DNA of 64,000 nt from Streptomyces sp. JH14 (GTDB lineage: Bacteria; Actinomycetota; Actinomycetes; Streptomycetales; Streptomycetaceae): NCBI RefSeq assembly GCF_029428675.1, contig NZ_JAJNEL010000001.1:4898001-4962000 (forward strand), given 5' to 3'. The notes under the pieces are model-generated. The model did no database searches and was not told the DNA's origin. It was given only the letters and a program-made list of their open reading frames with translations. Below, piece after piece: positions 16,675 to 25,400 of this stretch; the stretch's first letter is position 1, and every line of letters begins with the position of its first letter. The position numbers and the translations under genes were made by a program.

Positions 16675-17640
16675 ATGTTCGCCGCCTACGCATCCCGCAT
16701 CGACCGCGACCACCCCCTCAACGGCCTTGAGCTGGGCGAACGCCCGGCACCCGAGGCGCGGCCCGGCTGGACCACGGTTCAGGTCCGGGCCGCTTCGCTC
16801 AACCACCACGACCTGTGGTCCCTCCGTGGCGTCGGCCTCGCCGAGGACAAGCTGCCGATGATCCTCGGCTGCGACGCCGCCGGCGTCGACGAGGACGGCA
16901 ACGAGGTCGTCCTGCACTCCGTCATCGGCCAGACCGGACACGGCGTCGGCCCGAACGAGCCCCGCTCCATCCTCACCGAGCGCTACCAGGGCACCTTCGC
17001 CGAGCAGGTCACCGTCCCCAGCTGGAATGTGCTGCCCAAGCCGAAGGAGCTCACCTTCGAGCAGGCCGCCTGTCTGCCGACCGCCTGGCTCACCGCGTAC
17101 CGGATGCTCTTCACCAACGCCGGGGTACGTCCCGGCGACTCGGTCCTCGTGCAGGGAGCGGGCGGCGGTGTCGCTACCGCCGCGATCGTCCTCGGCAGAG
17201 CGGCCGGGCTGCGGATCTACGCAACCAGCCGGGACGAGACCAAGCGCAAGCGGGCCGTCGAGCTCGGTGCGATCGAGGCGTACGAGCCGGGCGCGCGGCT
17301 GCCGCAGCGTGTCGACGCCGTCATCGAGACCGTCGGCGCCGCGACCTGGTCGCACTCGGTGAAGTCGCTGCGCCCCGGCGGCACCCTGGTCATCTCCGGC
17401 GCGACCAGCGGTGACCGCCCCTCGCACGCCGAGCTGACCCGGATCTTCTTCCTGGAGCTCAGGGTCGTCGGTTCGACGATGGGGTCCAAGGACGAGCTGG
17501 AGGACCTGCTGGCGTTCTGCGCGACGACCGGGGTGCGGCCCGTCATCGACGAGGTGCTGCCGCTGGACCGAGCCCGCGAAGGGTTCGAACGGCTTGCCTC
17601 GGGCGACCAGTTCGGAAAGATCGTACTTACGGCTTCCTGA
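16675..17640 (+). CDS. Zinc-binding dehydrogenase / quinone oxidoreductase-like (MDR family)
   Basis: 321 aa. A GroES-like N-terminal half (ASLNHHDLWSLRG, LGCDAAGVV-type turn) is followed by a Rossmann half with QGAGGGVATAAIVLGRAAG. The catalytic and structural zinc Cys sets of alcohol dehydrogenases are missing, so a zinc-independent quinone oxidoreductase type is more likely. TAGTGT (16662-16667) ends 7 nt before the ATG, pointing to a leaderless mRNA. The substrate is unknown. Confidence 0.88.
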   Translation: MFAAYASRIDRDHPLNGLELGERPAPEARPGWTTVQVRAASLNHHDLWSLRGVGLAEDKLPMILGCDAAGVDEDGNEVVLHSVIGQTGHGVGPNEPRSILTERYQGTFAEQVTVPSWNVLPKPKELTFEQAACLPTAWLTAYRMLFTNAGVRPGDSVLVQGAGGGVATAAIVLGRAAGLRIYATSRDETKRKRAVELGAIEAYEPGARLPQRVDAVIETVGAATWSHSVKSLRPGGTLVISGATSGDRPSHAELTRIFFLELRVVGSTMGSKDELEDLLAFCATTGVRPVIDEVLPLDRAREGFERLASGDQFGKIVLTAS

Positions 17641-17667
17641 CGCACCGTGACGGTGCATCGGTTCGGT

Positions 17668-17707
17668 CCATGAGATCCGCGCATGTGCCGATGGGTGGAT
17701 CTCATGG
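17668..17707. terminator. Stem-loop after the dehydrogenase gene
   Basis: An 11-bp perfect stem (17668-17678 with 17697-17707) encloses an 18-nt loop. A smaller stem, GCACCGT/ACGGTGC, lies just upstream at 17642-17656. Together they probably end the dehydrogenase transcript. Confidence 0.5.
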
Positions 17708-17784
17708 CAGTCGTCACTCCGTCCGTACCGGCGGCGGGGGCCTTCGCCCCCGCCGCCGTCGTGCGTCCGGCCGGGGATCCGCCG

Positions 17785-17829
17785 TGTCAACTGTGGTTGA
17801 CATGGGCTCCATGTCAACGTAAGTTGACA
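17785..17829 (+). promoter_or_regulatory. Twin operator embedded in a leaderless promoter
   Basis: Two perfect inverted repeats, TGTCAAC-N4-GTTGACA, lie at 17785-17802 and 17812-17829, 27 bp apart start to start. The right arm of the first supplies a consensus -35 (TTGACA, 17797-17802). After a 17-bp spacer TAAGTT (17820-17825) inside the second is the -10. The transcript would begin at or next to the ATG 17832. A repressor bound to both sites would block the promoter, and the HTH protein encoded next is the obvious candidate. Confidence 0.85.
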
Positions 17830-17831
17830 CC

Positions 17832-18041
17832 ATGACGGAAGCAACGGATCTCGCCGCGCGCGCCGGCGACCGCGACCCGCGCGTCGGGCTGCGGGCCGTC
17901 GTCGCGCTGCGGCGGCTGCTGGAGCAGCTCGAAGCCGTACAGGTCAGAAGTGCCCGCGTCCAGGGCTGGTCCTGGCAGGAGATCGCCGCCGAACTGGGCG
18001 TCAGCCGGCAGGCCGTGCACAAGAAGTACGGGAGGAATTGA
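17832..18041 (+). CDS. Small helix-turn-helix regulator
   Basis: 69 aa. Residues 47-66 (WQEIAAELGVSRQAVHKKYG) form a clear HTH with a recognition helix; the first 40 residues are helical and probably dimerise. It sits directly behind two identical operators and starts from a predicted leaderless transcript, consistent with autorepression. Its stop overlaps the next start by one base (TGATG), so it is coupled to the Clp-N protein gene. Confidence 0.88.
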   Translation: MTEATDLAARAGDRDPRVGLRAVVALRRLLEQLEAVQVRSARVQGWSWQEIAAELGVSRQAVHKKYGRN

Positions 18042-18619
18042 TGTTCGAACGATTCAGTGCCGGTGCCCGTGCCGTGGTGGCCGGCGCCGTGGACCGCGCT
18101 CAAAAGGCGGGCTCCCGCGCCGTCACCGAGCAGCACATGCTGCTCACCCTGCTGGATCAGCGGGGCAGCGACGGGGCCTCCTTCGCCGTCACCGCGCTCG
18201 GCCTCACCGACCGCCGCGCCTCGGTGGAGGCGGCGCTCGCCGCCGCGGACCGCCGCGGCGGCCTGACCAAGGCCGATACGGACGCACTCGCCGGAATCGG
18301 CATCGACGTGACGGAGATCGTCGCGCGGATCGAGGATGCCCACGGCGAGGGCGCACTGGCGGAGGACCGGAAGGACCGCCGGGGCCGGTCCGGGCGGGTG
18401 CCCTTCAACCGCGGGGCGAAGACCGTCCTGGAGAGGTCCCTGCGGATCGCACTCGGGCGCGGCGACCGGTTCATCGGCGAGGAACACATCCTGCTGGCGC
18501 TCACCGTCATCCCCGGTGTGGTCGCCGACGTGCTGGCTGAGCACGGGGCTACGCACGAGACGGTGACCCGTGCGCTGTACGGGGACGGGGGTGCGCAGGG
18601 GCAGGCCAAGGCGGGCTGA
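18041..18619 (+). CDS. Clp N-terminal repeat domain protein
   Basis: 192 aa. Two Clp-N repeats can be seen: FSAGARAVVAGAVDRAQ...VTEQHMLLTLLDQ at the start and FNRGAKTVLERSLRIAL...IGEEHILLALT near residues 125-165. No AAA+ module or Walker motif is present, so this is a free-standing Clp-N protein that may bind substrates or Clp ATPases, or sense stress for its HTH partner. The preceding GGAGGAATTG provides the ribosome site inside the HTH gene. Confidence 0.88.
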   Translation: MFERFSAGARAVVAGAVDRAQKAGSRAVTEQHMLLTLLDQRGSDGASFAVTALGLTDRRASVEAALAAADRRGGLTKADTDALAGIGIDVTEIVARIEDAHGEGALAEDRKDRRGRSGRVPFNRGAKTVLERSLRIALGRGDRFIGEEHILLALTVIPGVVADVLAEHGATHETVTRALYGDGGAQGQAKAG

Positions 18620-18640
18620 CGGGATCCCCCCGGGGCGGGT

Positions 18641-18672
18641 GGGGGAGCCCGTCCGGTACGGCAGGCTCCCCC
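18641..18672. terminator. Hairpin between convergent Clp-N and PadR genes
   Basis: A 9-bp perfect stem (18641-18649 with 18664-18672) and 14-nt loop lie between two convergent 3' ends. Confidence 0.6.
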
Positions 18673-18679
18673 CGCCGGC

Positions 18680-19714
18680 TCAGTGCGCGCCGTCGGTGCC
18701 CTTGTCGCCGGACGTGGTGCCACGGCCCTCGGCATCGCCCTCCTCCGCAGGGGTGTCCTTGCGCAGCAGTGCGCCGATGTGGGCCGCCGCCGTCGACAGA
18801 TGGCGGCGGGCCTCCGTCAGCTGGGCCTGCGTGACGCCCCGGTCCCGGGCCGTGTCGCGGATGTCGTCGCGGAAGCGGTCGAGCAGGCGGTCCAGGTCCC
18901 GGGCCGGGTCGCCCGTGCCGACCGTGTCCTTGCCCCACTCGGGGTCCGCGTCCGCCGGGTCCGGCTTGACGTACGGGGGCCAGCCGCCCGTCGCCGCGAG
19001 CCCGCCGAGGCGGCCGGTGATCTCGGCCAGCCCTTCCCGTACGCCGGTGGGCCAGTCGCCCCGGGCGAAGTGTTCCTGGACCTGCCGGGCCGCGTTCTGC
19101 ATCTGCTCGCGCGCCCTGTCCTGGGCCTCCTTGGCCTGGCGGCGGGCCTGCTGGGCCTCCTCGCGGGCACGCCGCGACTCGTCCTTGGCCCGGCGGGCCT
19201 GTTCCTTCCACTCCTGCTTGGCCTTGCGCAGTTCCTCCTTGGCGGTGCGCCACGCCTCGTTGTCGCCGAAGTCGCCGAAGGGGGACCCCCGGTCGCCCTT
19301 CGCACCGGCACCGCCGGCGGCGGTGTGCCGCGTCTCGCCGGCCGCCGCCCGCATCTCGCTGCGCAGCTTGCCTGCGGCGCCGCGCACGTCGTCGCGCATC
19401 TCGGCGGCCAGTTCGGAGACCGATTCGCGGATCTCCAGTTCCAGATCGGCGAGTTCGCCGGTGCGGCCGGCCAGTTCGGTGCGGCCGGCGTCGGTGATCG
19501 AGTAGACCTTGCGGCCGCCCTCGGTGGTATGCGTGACCAGGCCTTCGGCCTCCAGCTTGGCCAGGCGGGGATAGACGGTGCCCGCCGAGGGTGCGTACAG
19601 CCCCTGGAAGCGTTCCTCCAGGAGCCGGATCACCTCGTAGCCATGACGAGGGGCCTCGTCCAGCAGCTTGAGCAGATAGAGGCGCAGGCGCCCATGGGCG
19701 AATACGGGAGGCAT
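18680..19714 (-). CDS. PadR family regulator with long coiled-coil tail
   Basis: 344 aa, far longer than a typical 110-180 aa PadR. The winged helix occupies about 1-80 (LYLLKLLDEAPRHGYEVIRLLEERF, then YPRLAKLEAEGLV). After it comes a strongly charged helical segment (about 145-215) rich in Arg, Glu, Lys, Ala and Gln, probably a coiled coil, and an acidic tail. It starts 2 nt after the DUF4097 stop, so the two form an operon. PadR proteins usually repress their own operon and respond to a ligand or cell-envelope signal. Confidence 0.9.
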   Translation of the reverse strand: MPPVFAHGRLRLYLLKLLDEAPRHGYEVIRLLEERFQGLYAPSAGTVYPRLAKLEAEGLVTHTTEGGRKVYSITDAGRTELAGRTGELADLELEIRESVSELAAEMRDDVRGAAGKLRSEMRAAAGETRHTAAGGAGAKGDRGSPFGDFGDNEAWRTAKEELRKAKQEWKEQARRAKDESRRAREEAQQARRQAKEAQDRAREQMQNAARQVQEHFARGDWPTGVREGLAEITGRLGGLAATGGWPPYVKPDPADADPEWGKDTVGTGDPARDLDRLLDRFRDDIRDTARDRGVTQAQLTEARRHLSTAAAHIGALLRKDTPAEEGDAEGRGTTSGDKGTDGAH

Positions 19715-19715
19715 G

Positions 19716-20573
19716 TCAGAGCACCTTTCCGGTCGGCTCGGCGTCGGATCCGTCGTCCTCGGCGGGTGGGCGGCGGAGCAGGGCGATCGCGCCCGAGACG
19801 GTGGTGGCCTTCAGTGTCCCCGTGCCGGCACCGAGGGTGCCGGTGATCTTCTTCGCCCCCCACTGGCCGGTGACCCGAAGATCCTCGAAGCCGTTGGAGA
19901 CGGGGCCGCTCGCCGTGCTCGCCTCGACCGTCGCGTCCGCCGGGTGCGGCAGCCGGATGGCCACCTCGCCGGAGACCGTGGTCAGCCGGATGTCCGTCGG
20001 CTCACCGGTCGGGTCCAGGTCCAGCACCATGTTGCCGCTGACCGAATCGGCCCGTACGGAGGTCCCGGCCCCCTCGACGACCGTCAGATCGCCGGAGACC
20101 GACTTGAAGCGGAGGCTGCCGGTGACGGCCTGGGCCTCCACGTTGCCGGAGACCGTGTCCGCGCGGACCGTACCGGCGAGGCCGACCAGCGCGGTGTCCC
20201 CACTGACGCCGCGCACATCCGTGCGCCCCCGGATGCCGGAGACGAACGCTCCGGCGCCGAGCACGCCGACCTCCACCGCCGATCCGGCCGGCACGGCGAG
20301 CGAGACGACCGCGCTGCGGTGCCAGCCCTTGCGGTCGAAGAGCTTCAGAAAACCGTGCCAGGGCAGGTCGTCGTAGCCGATCGAGAGGCTGCCGTCCTGC
20401 TGGGTCACGATCAGCGGCGGCCCCTCGATCCCGGAGATCTCCAGCCGGGTGGTCGGCTCGTCGGTGCCCACGACATTGACCGTGCCATTGGCGATGCGCA
20501 CATTGAGCGACGTCACCGGGGCGTCGAAGGTCAGTTTCCGAGGCTCGGCGATGGCCCACGTCGACACAGGCAT
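19716..20573 (-). CDS. DUF4097 beta-strand repeat (adhesin-like) protein
   Basis: 285 aa. The protein is made of repeated short strands with VSGNV, SVSGDL, TVSGEV and TVSGAI motifs, forming a right-handed beta-helix of the DUF4097/DUF4098 type. No signal peptide or TM is present, so it is cytoplasmic as read. ATG 20573 has GGGAGG upstream; an earlier in-frame start at 20633 lies inside the promoter. Members are often paired with PadR regulators, as here. Confidence 0.87.
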   Translation of the reverse strand: MPVSTWAIAEPRKLTFDAPVTSLNVRIANGTVNVVGTDEPTTRLEISGIEGPPLIVTQQDGSLSIGYDDLPWHGFLKLFDRKGWHRSAVVSLAVPAGSAVEVGVLGAGAFVSGIRGRTDVRGVSGDTALVGLAGTVRADTVSGNVEAQAVTGSLRFKSVSGDLTVVEGAGTSVRADSVSGNMVLDLDPTGEPTDIRLTTVSGEVAIRLPHPADATVEASTASGPVSNGFEDLRVTGQWGAKKITGTLGAGTGTLKATTVSGAIALLRRPPAEDDGSDAEPTGKVL

Positions 20574-20610
20574 GGATCTGACCTCCCGGAGGAACGCAGT
20601 GCGACGCAAC

Positions 20611-20659
20611 ATATCGCGTCTCTTACAGAACACGATATATCGCGGATTCGGGAAGTCAA
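20611..20659 (-). promoter_or_regulatory. Promoter and probable PadR operator for the DUF4097-PadR operon
   Basis: Read leftward, TTGACT (20659-20654) and TATCGT (20637-20632) are separated by 16 bp. The -10 sits in a palindrome CGATATATCG, and the word ATATCGCG occurs twice on the plus strand (20611-20618 and about 20637-20644). The PadR product is the likely ligand of these sites. Confidence 0.65.
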
Positions 20660-20728
20660 GGGAGAGCGAGGTGCCATGGATGGATCAAATAGCGCTCAAT
20701 ATGGGCAAATTGCCCTACGGTGTGGGAC

Positions 20729-21583
20729 ATGAACGCGACATCATCCGTGGGCGCGCTGCTGCTGTGCCGGGCCGAGCCCGACTCCGTACGGCCGGTGGCC
20801 CGTCTGCTGCGCGAGCGGATGCTGCTCGCCCCCGCCGGTGACGGGTGGAGCGTCCTCGTGCCGGAGGGCACGCCCTGGCGGGAGAACGGCGACGGGGGTG
20901 GCCAGGAGGCGGGGGAGCAGCCGGTCGACAGCGTGCTGGGCGGCTGGGCCACAGCACTCGCGGTCGGAGCCCCCTGGCCGGTCGTCGCGCTGTGGTGGGA
21001 CGGCGACCGGGCCGGCTGCACTCTCGCGTCCGGCTTCCGCCGGCCCGTCGGCTACGTCTGGCTGGCGGACGGCACCCCCGCCGGGGAGGACGAGGCGATG
21101 TGGACGTTCGCCGCACGGCTCGGTCTCGATCCCGTCCTGGACGTCCAGGGGCTTGAGGTGCTGACCCGCCCCGACCCCGATGCGGACGCCCGCACCCGGC
21201 TGCGTGGACTGCTCGCCGTCCTCACCCGTCTCGGGCTGGAGCTCCCACCGGGTCTCGAACCCGGCGAACCCGCCGGCCGGCTGCACGCTGCGGCCGGCCG
21301 TGGGGCCGGGACGGAACGGATCGCGTGGGCGGGCTGGCGCGACGCCGTGAGGCTGGAACTCGACGCCGTCGAGGGCGGCGGCCTCGGCCCGTGGGTACGC
21401 GGCCCCAGGGCCCGCGCACTCGCCGTCGCCCAGCTGGCCGCAGGCCTCCCGCTCGTCGCCTGGGGCATGGGCCGGCGCAGCGGAGGGTGGGCCTTCGCGG
21501 GGGTGCTGCTGATCGTGCACGGCGCGGCCGGCCTCGCGTACGACCGGATCCGGGGCGACGCCGGAACGCGGGACAGCCCTTAG
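20729..21583 (+). CDS. Conserved hypothetical protein with C-terminal membrane segments
   Basis: 284 aa. The first 210 residues are soluble and contain Trp-rich stretches such as VVALWWDGD and GYVWLADG. The end has two hydrophobic segments (LAAGLPLVAWGMG and WAFAGVLLIVHGAAGLAY). No family was recognised. TACGGT (20716-20721) ends 7 nt before the ATG, indicating a leaderless transcript. It is divergent from the DUF4097 operon. Confidence 0.75.
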   Translation: MNATSSVGALLLCRAEPDSVRPVARLLRERMLLAPAGDGWSVLVPEGTPWRENGDGGGQEAGEQPVDSVLGGWATALAVGAPWPVVALWWDGDRAGCTLASGFRRPVGYVWLADGTPAGEDEAMWTFAARLGLDPVLDVQGLEVLTRPDPDADARTRLRGLLAVLTRLGLELPPGLEPGEPAGRLHAAAGRGAGTERIAWAGWRDAVRLELDAVEGGGLGPWVRGPRARALAVAQLAAGLPLVAWGMGRRSGGWAFAGVLLIVHGAAGLAYDRIRGDAGTRDSP

Positions 21584-21595
21584 GAGGGCCTGCGC

Positions 21596-21781
21596 CTACT
21601 CGTCGTCCTCGTCCTCGTCGTCGAGCCGGGCCAGCCAGGTGGCGAGGCGCTCGACGGGCACCTCGAAGTCGGGGTTGAGATCGACGAACGTACGCAGCTG
21701 CTCGGCGAGCCACTCGAAGGTGACCTCCTCCTCGCCGCGTCGCTTCTCCAGCTCCTCGATGCCACGGTCGGTGAAGTACAT
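21596..21781 (-). CDS. DUF6104 family protein
   Basis: 61 aa, matching the short, highly conserved actinobacterial DUF6104 family from its start (MYFTDRGIEELEKRRG) to its acidic Asp/Glu tail. It is predicted to be mostly helical, with no catalytic motif. TAAACT (21794-21789) ends 7 nt before the ATG, so translation is probably leaderless. Function is unknown, but strong conservation of so small a protein suggests a structural or regulatory role. Confidence 0.88.
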   Translation of the reverse strand: MYFTDRGIEELEKRRGEEEVTFEWLAEQLRTFVDLNPDFEVPVERLATWLARLDDEDEDDE

Positions 21782-21971
21782 GGCGGCCAGTTTAATGCCT
21801 GGTGGGCGCCCCGAGGGGGGCGGGAGGGAGGACGGGCGGGGCCGTCCGCGGGGCGCCGGGAGGCGGCCGAGAACCGCAGCATCCGGTCCCGGCGTCATGG
21901 GCCATGTGTCTCGCATCGGCTGCGTACTGCCGTCAGTCCTCCGTGAGTTGGGGGAACGGGGGGTGTCATGA

Positions 21972-22405
21972 GCGACAGTGAGGCCCGTATCGCGTGACCC
22001 GTGGACGCTGGGATGTGCGGTCAACACCTCGGCGCTGCGCAACATGGTCGGCGACCCGGAATCCGCCGCCGCGCTGACCGACGCCTGTGCCGCGCGGGCC
22101 ACCGGGACGCTCGGCCGGACCCATCCGCTGACGCTCTCCGCCCGGATCGCGCACGCGGCGGATCTGCGGGGCATCCGGGACAGCCAACGGGCCGACAAGG
22201 CCGAGACCGAGGCGCTGGACGACCTCGTCGCCACGCTGGGCGCCAGCACGTGCGCACGGTCTCGGAGCGTTCGCGGACCCGTCCGTTCCGGGACTTCGAG
22301 CCGCAGATCATCCGAGGCCGGCGCGGGCCGCACCCCGCACACGCCGGAGGGCCCGGCCCCGCGATCACTCGCGGGGCCGGGCCCTCCGGTTCGTACAGCC
22401 GCTGA
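21972..22405 (+). pseudogene. Remnant of a tetratricopeptide-repeat protein
   Basis: The frame from about 21984 reads DPWTLGCAVNTSALRNMVGD and HPLTLSARIAHAADL, the end of kinesin-light-chain-type TPR proteins common in Streptomyces. At about 22242 the frame breaks: QHVRTVSERSRTRPFRDFEP, the expected C-terminus, continues one frame over, consistent with loss of one base. The N-terminal bulk of such a protein is missing and in-frame stops lie upstream. It is therefore a truncated and frameshifted relic. Confidence 0.7.
22344..22389. terminator. Very long perfect hairpin terminator
   Basis: A 21-bp uninterrupted stem (22344-22364 with 22369-22389) and tetraloop TCAC begin 17 nt beyond the kgd stop codon. 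It can end the kgd transcript and shield against readthrough from the left. Confidence 0.85.
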
Positions 22406-25400
22406 TCAGGCCTCGAAGACCTCGGCGACCAGCTGAGCCTGCTCCGCCTGGTGCCGCTTGGCCGAGCCGACCGCCGGGGACGAGCCGTGCGGCCGCGAGA
22501 TGCGGCGCAGGCGCTCACCGTGCGGGACGTCGGCGCCGACGGCCAGGTCCAGGTGGTCGATCAGGTTCAGGGCGATGAACGGCCAGGCACCCTGGTTGGC
22601 CGGCTCCTCCTGGGCCCACAGGTACTTCTCGGCGTTCGGGTACTTGGCGATCTCGGCCTGGAGCTCGGCACCCGGCAGCGGGTACAGGCGCTCCAGACGG
22701 ATGATCGCGGTGTCCGTGACGCCGCGCTTCTCGCGCTCGGCCTCGAGGTCGTAGTAGACCTTGCCGGCGCAGAAGACGACCTTGCGGACCGCGTTCGGGT
22801 CGACGGACTCGTCGCCGATGACCGGGCGGAAGCCGCCGGTGGTGAACTCCTCCACCTTCGACGCCGCCGCCTTGAGGCGGAGCATCGACTTCGGGGTGAA
22901 GACGACCAGCGGCTTGTGGTGCGGGTTGTGCACCTGCCACCGCAGGAGGTGGAAGTAGTTCGACGGGAGCGTCGGCATGGCGACCGTCATGTTGTCCTGC
23001 GCGCACATCTGGAGGAAGCGCTCCGGGCGGGCGGACGAGTGGTCCGGGCCCTGGCCCTCGTAGCCGTGCGGCAGGAGCAGCGTGACGCCGGAGGTCTGGC
23101 CCCACTTCTGCTCGGCCGAGGAGATGAACTCGTCGACGACGGTCTGAGCGCCGTTGACGAAGTCACCGAACTGGGCCTCCCAGATGACCAGCGACTCCGG
23201 GCGGGCCAGCGAGTAGCCGTACTCGAAGCCCATCGCCGCGTACTCGCTGAGCAGCGAGTCGTAGACGTTGTAACGGGCCTGCTCGTCGGAGAGGTAGAGC
23301 AGCGGGGTGTAGTCCTCGCCGGTCACCTGGTCCACGAGGACCGCGTGACGCTGACCGAAGGTGCCGCGGCGGGTGTCCTGGCCGGCGAGCCGGACCGGGG
23401 TGCCCTCCATCAGCAGCGAACCGATGGCCAGGGTCTCGCCCATGCCCCAGTCGATCGTGCCGTTCTCCACCGAGGCGGCGCGGCGCTGCATCTGCGGCAT
23501 CAGGCGCGGGTGGACCGTGATCCGCTCGGGGATGTTGACCTGGGACTCGGCGATGCGCTTCACGACCTCCGCGGAGACCGCGGTGGTGACGGCCACCGGG
23601 AACTCGGGCTGCGCTTCCGGGACATGCGTCTGAGTCGGGAGCGAAGTGGCCTCGCGGACCTCCGCGAAGACCTTCTCCAGCTGGCCCTGGAAGTCCTGGA
23701 GCGCCTGCTCGGCCTCTTCCAGCGTGATGTCGCCGCGACCGATGAGGGACTCGGTGTACAGCTTGCGCACCGAGCGCTTCTTGTCGATCAGGGTGTACAT
23801 CTGCGGGTTGGTGAACTCCGGGTTGTCGCCCTCGTTGTGACCGCGGCGGCGGTAGCAGATGAGGTCGATCACGACGTCCTTGTTGAACGCCTGGCGGAAC
23901 TCGAACGCGAGACGGGCCACCCGGACGACGGCCTCGGGGTCGTCGCCGTTGACGTGGATGATCGGCGCCTCGATCATGCGCGCCACGTCCGTGGCGTACA
24001 TCGAGGAGCGCGAGGACTCCGGGGCGGCGGTGAAGCCGACCTGGTTGTTGATCACCACGTGCACGGTGCCGCCGGTGCGGTAGCCGCGCAGCTGCGACAT
24101 GTTGAGCGTCTCGGCGACGACGCCCTGGCCCGCGAAGGCCGCGTCGCCGTGGAGCGCGACGGGCAGGACCGTGAAGTCCGTGCCGCCCTTGTTGATGATG
24201 TCCTGCTTGGCGCGGGCGATGCCCTCCAGGACCGGGTCGACCGCCTCCAGGTGCGAGGGGTTGGCGGCCAGCGAGACCTTGATCTGCTCGCCGTCCAGAC
24301 CGGTGAAGGTGCCCTCGGCGCCCAGGTGGTACTTGACGTCGCCGGAGCCGTGCATCGACCGCGGGTCGAGGTTGCCCTCGAACTCCCGGAAGATCTGCGC
24401 GTAGGACTTGCCGACGATGTTCGCCAGGACGTTCAGCCGGCCGCGGTGGGCCATGCCGATGACGACCTCGTCGAGGCGGGCCTCGGCGGCGGAGTCGATG
24501 ACCGCGTCGAGCAGCGGGATGACGGACTCGCCGCCCTCCAGCGAGAACCGCTTCTGGCCGACGTACTTGGTCTGCAGGAACGTCTCGAACGCCTCGGCGG
24601 CGTTGAGGCGGCGCAGGATCCGCAGCTGCTCCTCGCGCTCAGGCTTCGGGCGCGGACGCTCCACCCGGTCCTGGAGCCACTTGCGCTGCTTCGGGTCCTG
24701 GATGTGCATGAACTCGATGCCGGTGGTGCGGCAGTACGACTCACGCAGCACACCGAGGATGTCGCGGAGCTTCATCATCGTCTTGCCGGCGAAACCGCCG
24801 ACCGCGAAGTCCCGCTCCAGGTCCCACAGGGTGAGGCCGTGCTCGGTGATGTCCAGGTCGGGGTGCTTGCGCTGGCGGTACTCCAGCGGGTCGGTGTCGG
24901 CCATGACGTGGCCGCGGACCCGGTAGGAGTGGATCAGCTCGAAGACCCGGGCGGCCTTGGTGACGTCGTCGTCGTGCGAGGCGTCGATGTCCTTGAGCCA
25001 GCGGACCGGCTCGTAGGGGATGCGCAGCGCCTTGAAGATCTCGTCGTAGAACTCGTTCTCGCCGAGCAGGAGCTGGGCCAGGATCCGCAGGAACTCGCCG
25101 GAGGCGGCGCCCTGGATGACCCGGTGGTCGTACGTCGAGGTCAGCGTCATGACCTTGGAGATGCCCAGCTTGTTCAGGGTGTCCTGGGAGGTGCCCTGGA
25201 ACTCCGCCGGGTAGTCCATCGCGCCGACACCCATGATGAGGCCCTGGCCGGGCATCAGGCGGGGCACCGAGTGGACGGTGCCGATGCCGCCGGGGTTGGT
25301 CAGCGAGGCGGTGACTCCGGTGAAGTCGTCCATGCCGAGCTTGCCGATGCGGGCGCGGCGGACGATGTCCTCGTACGCCTGCCAGAACTCGAAGAAGTTG

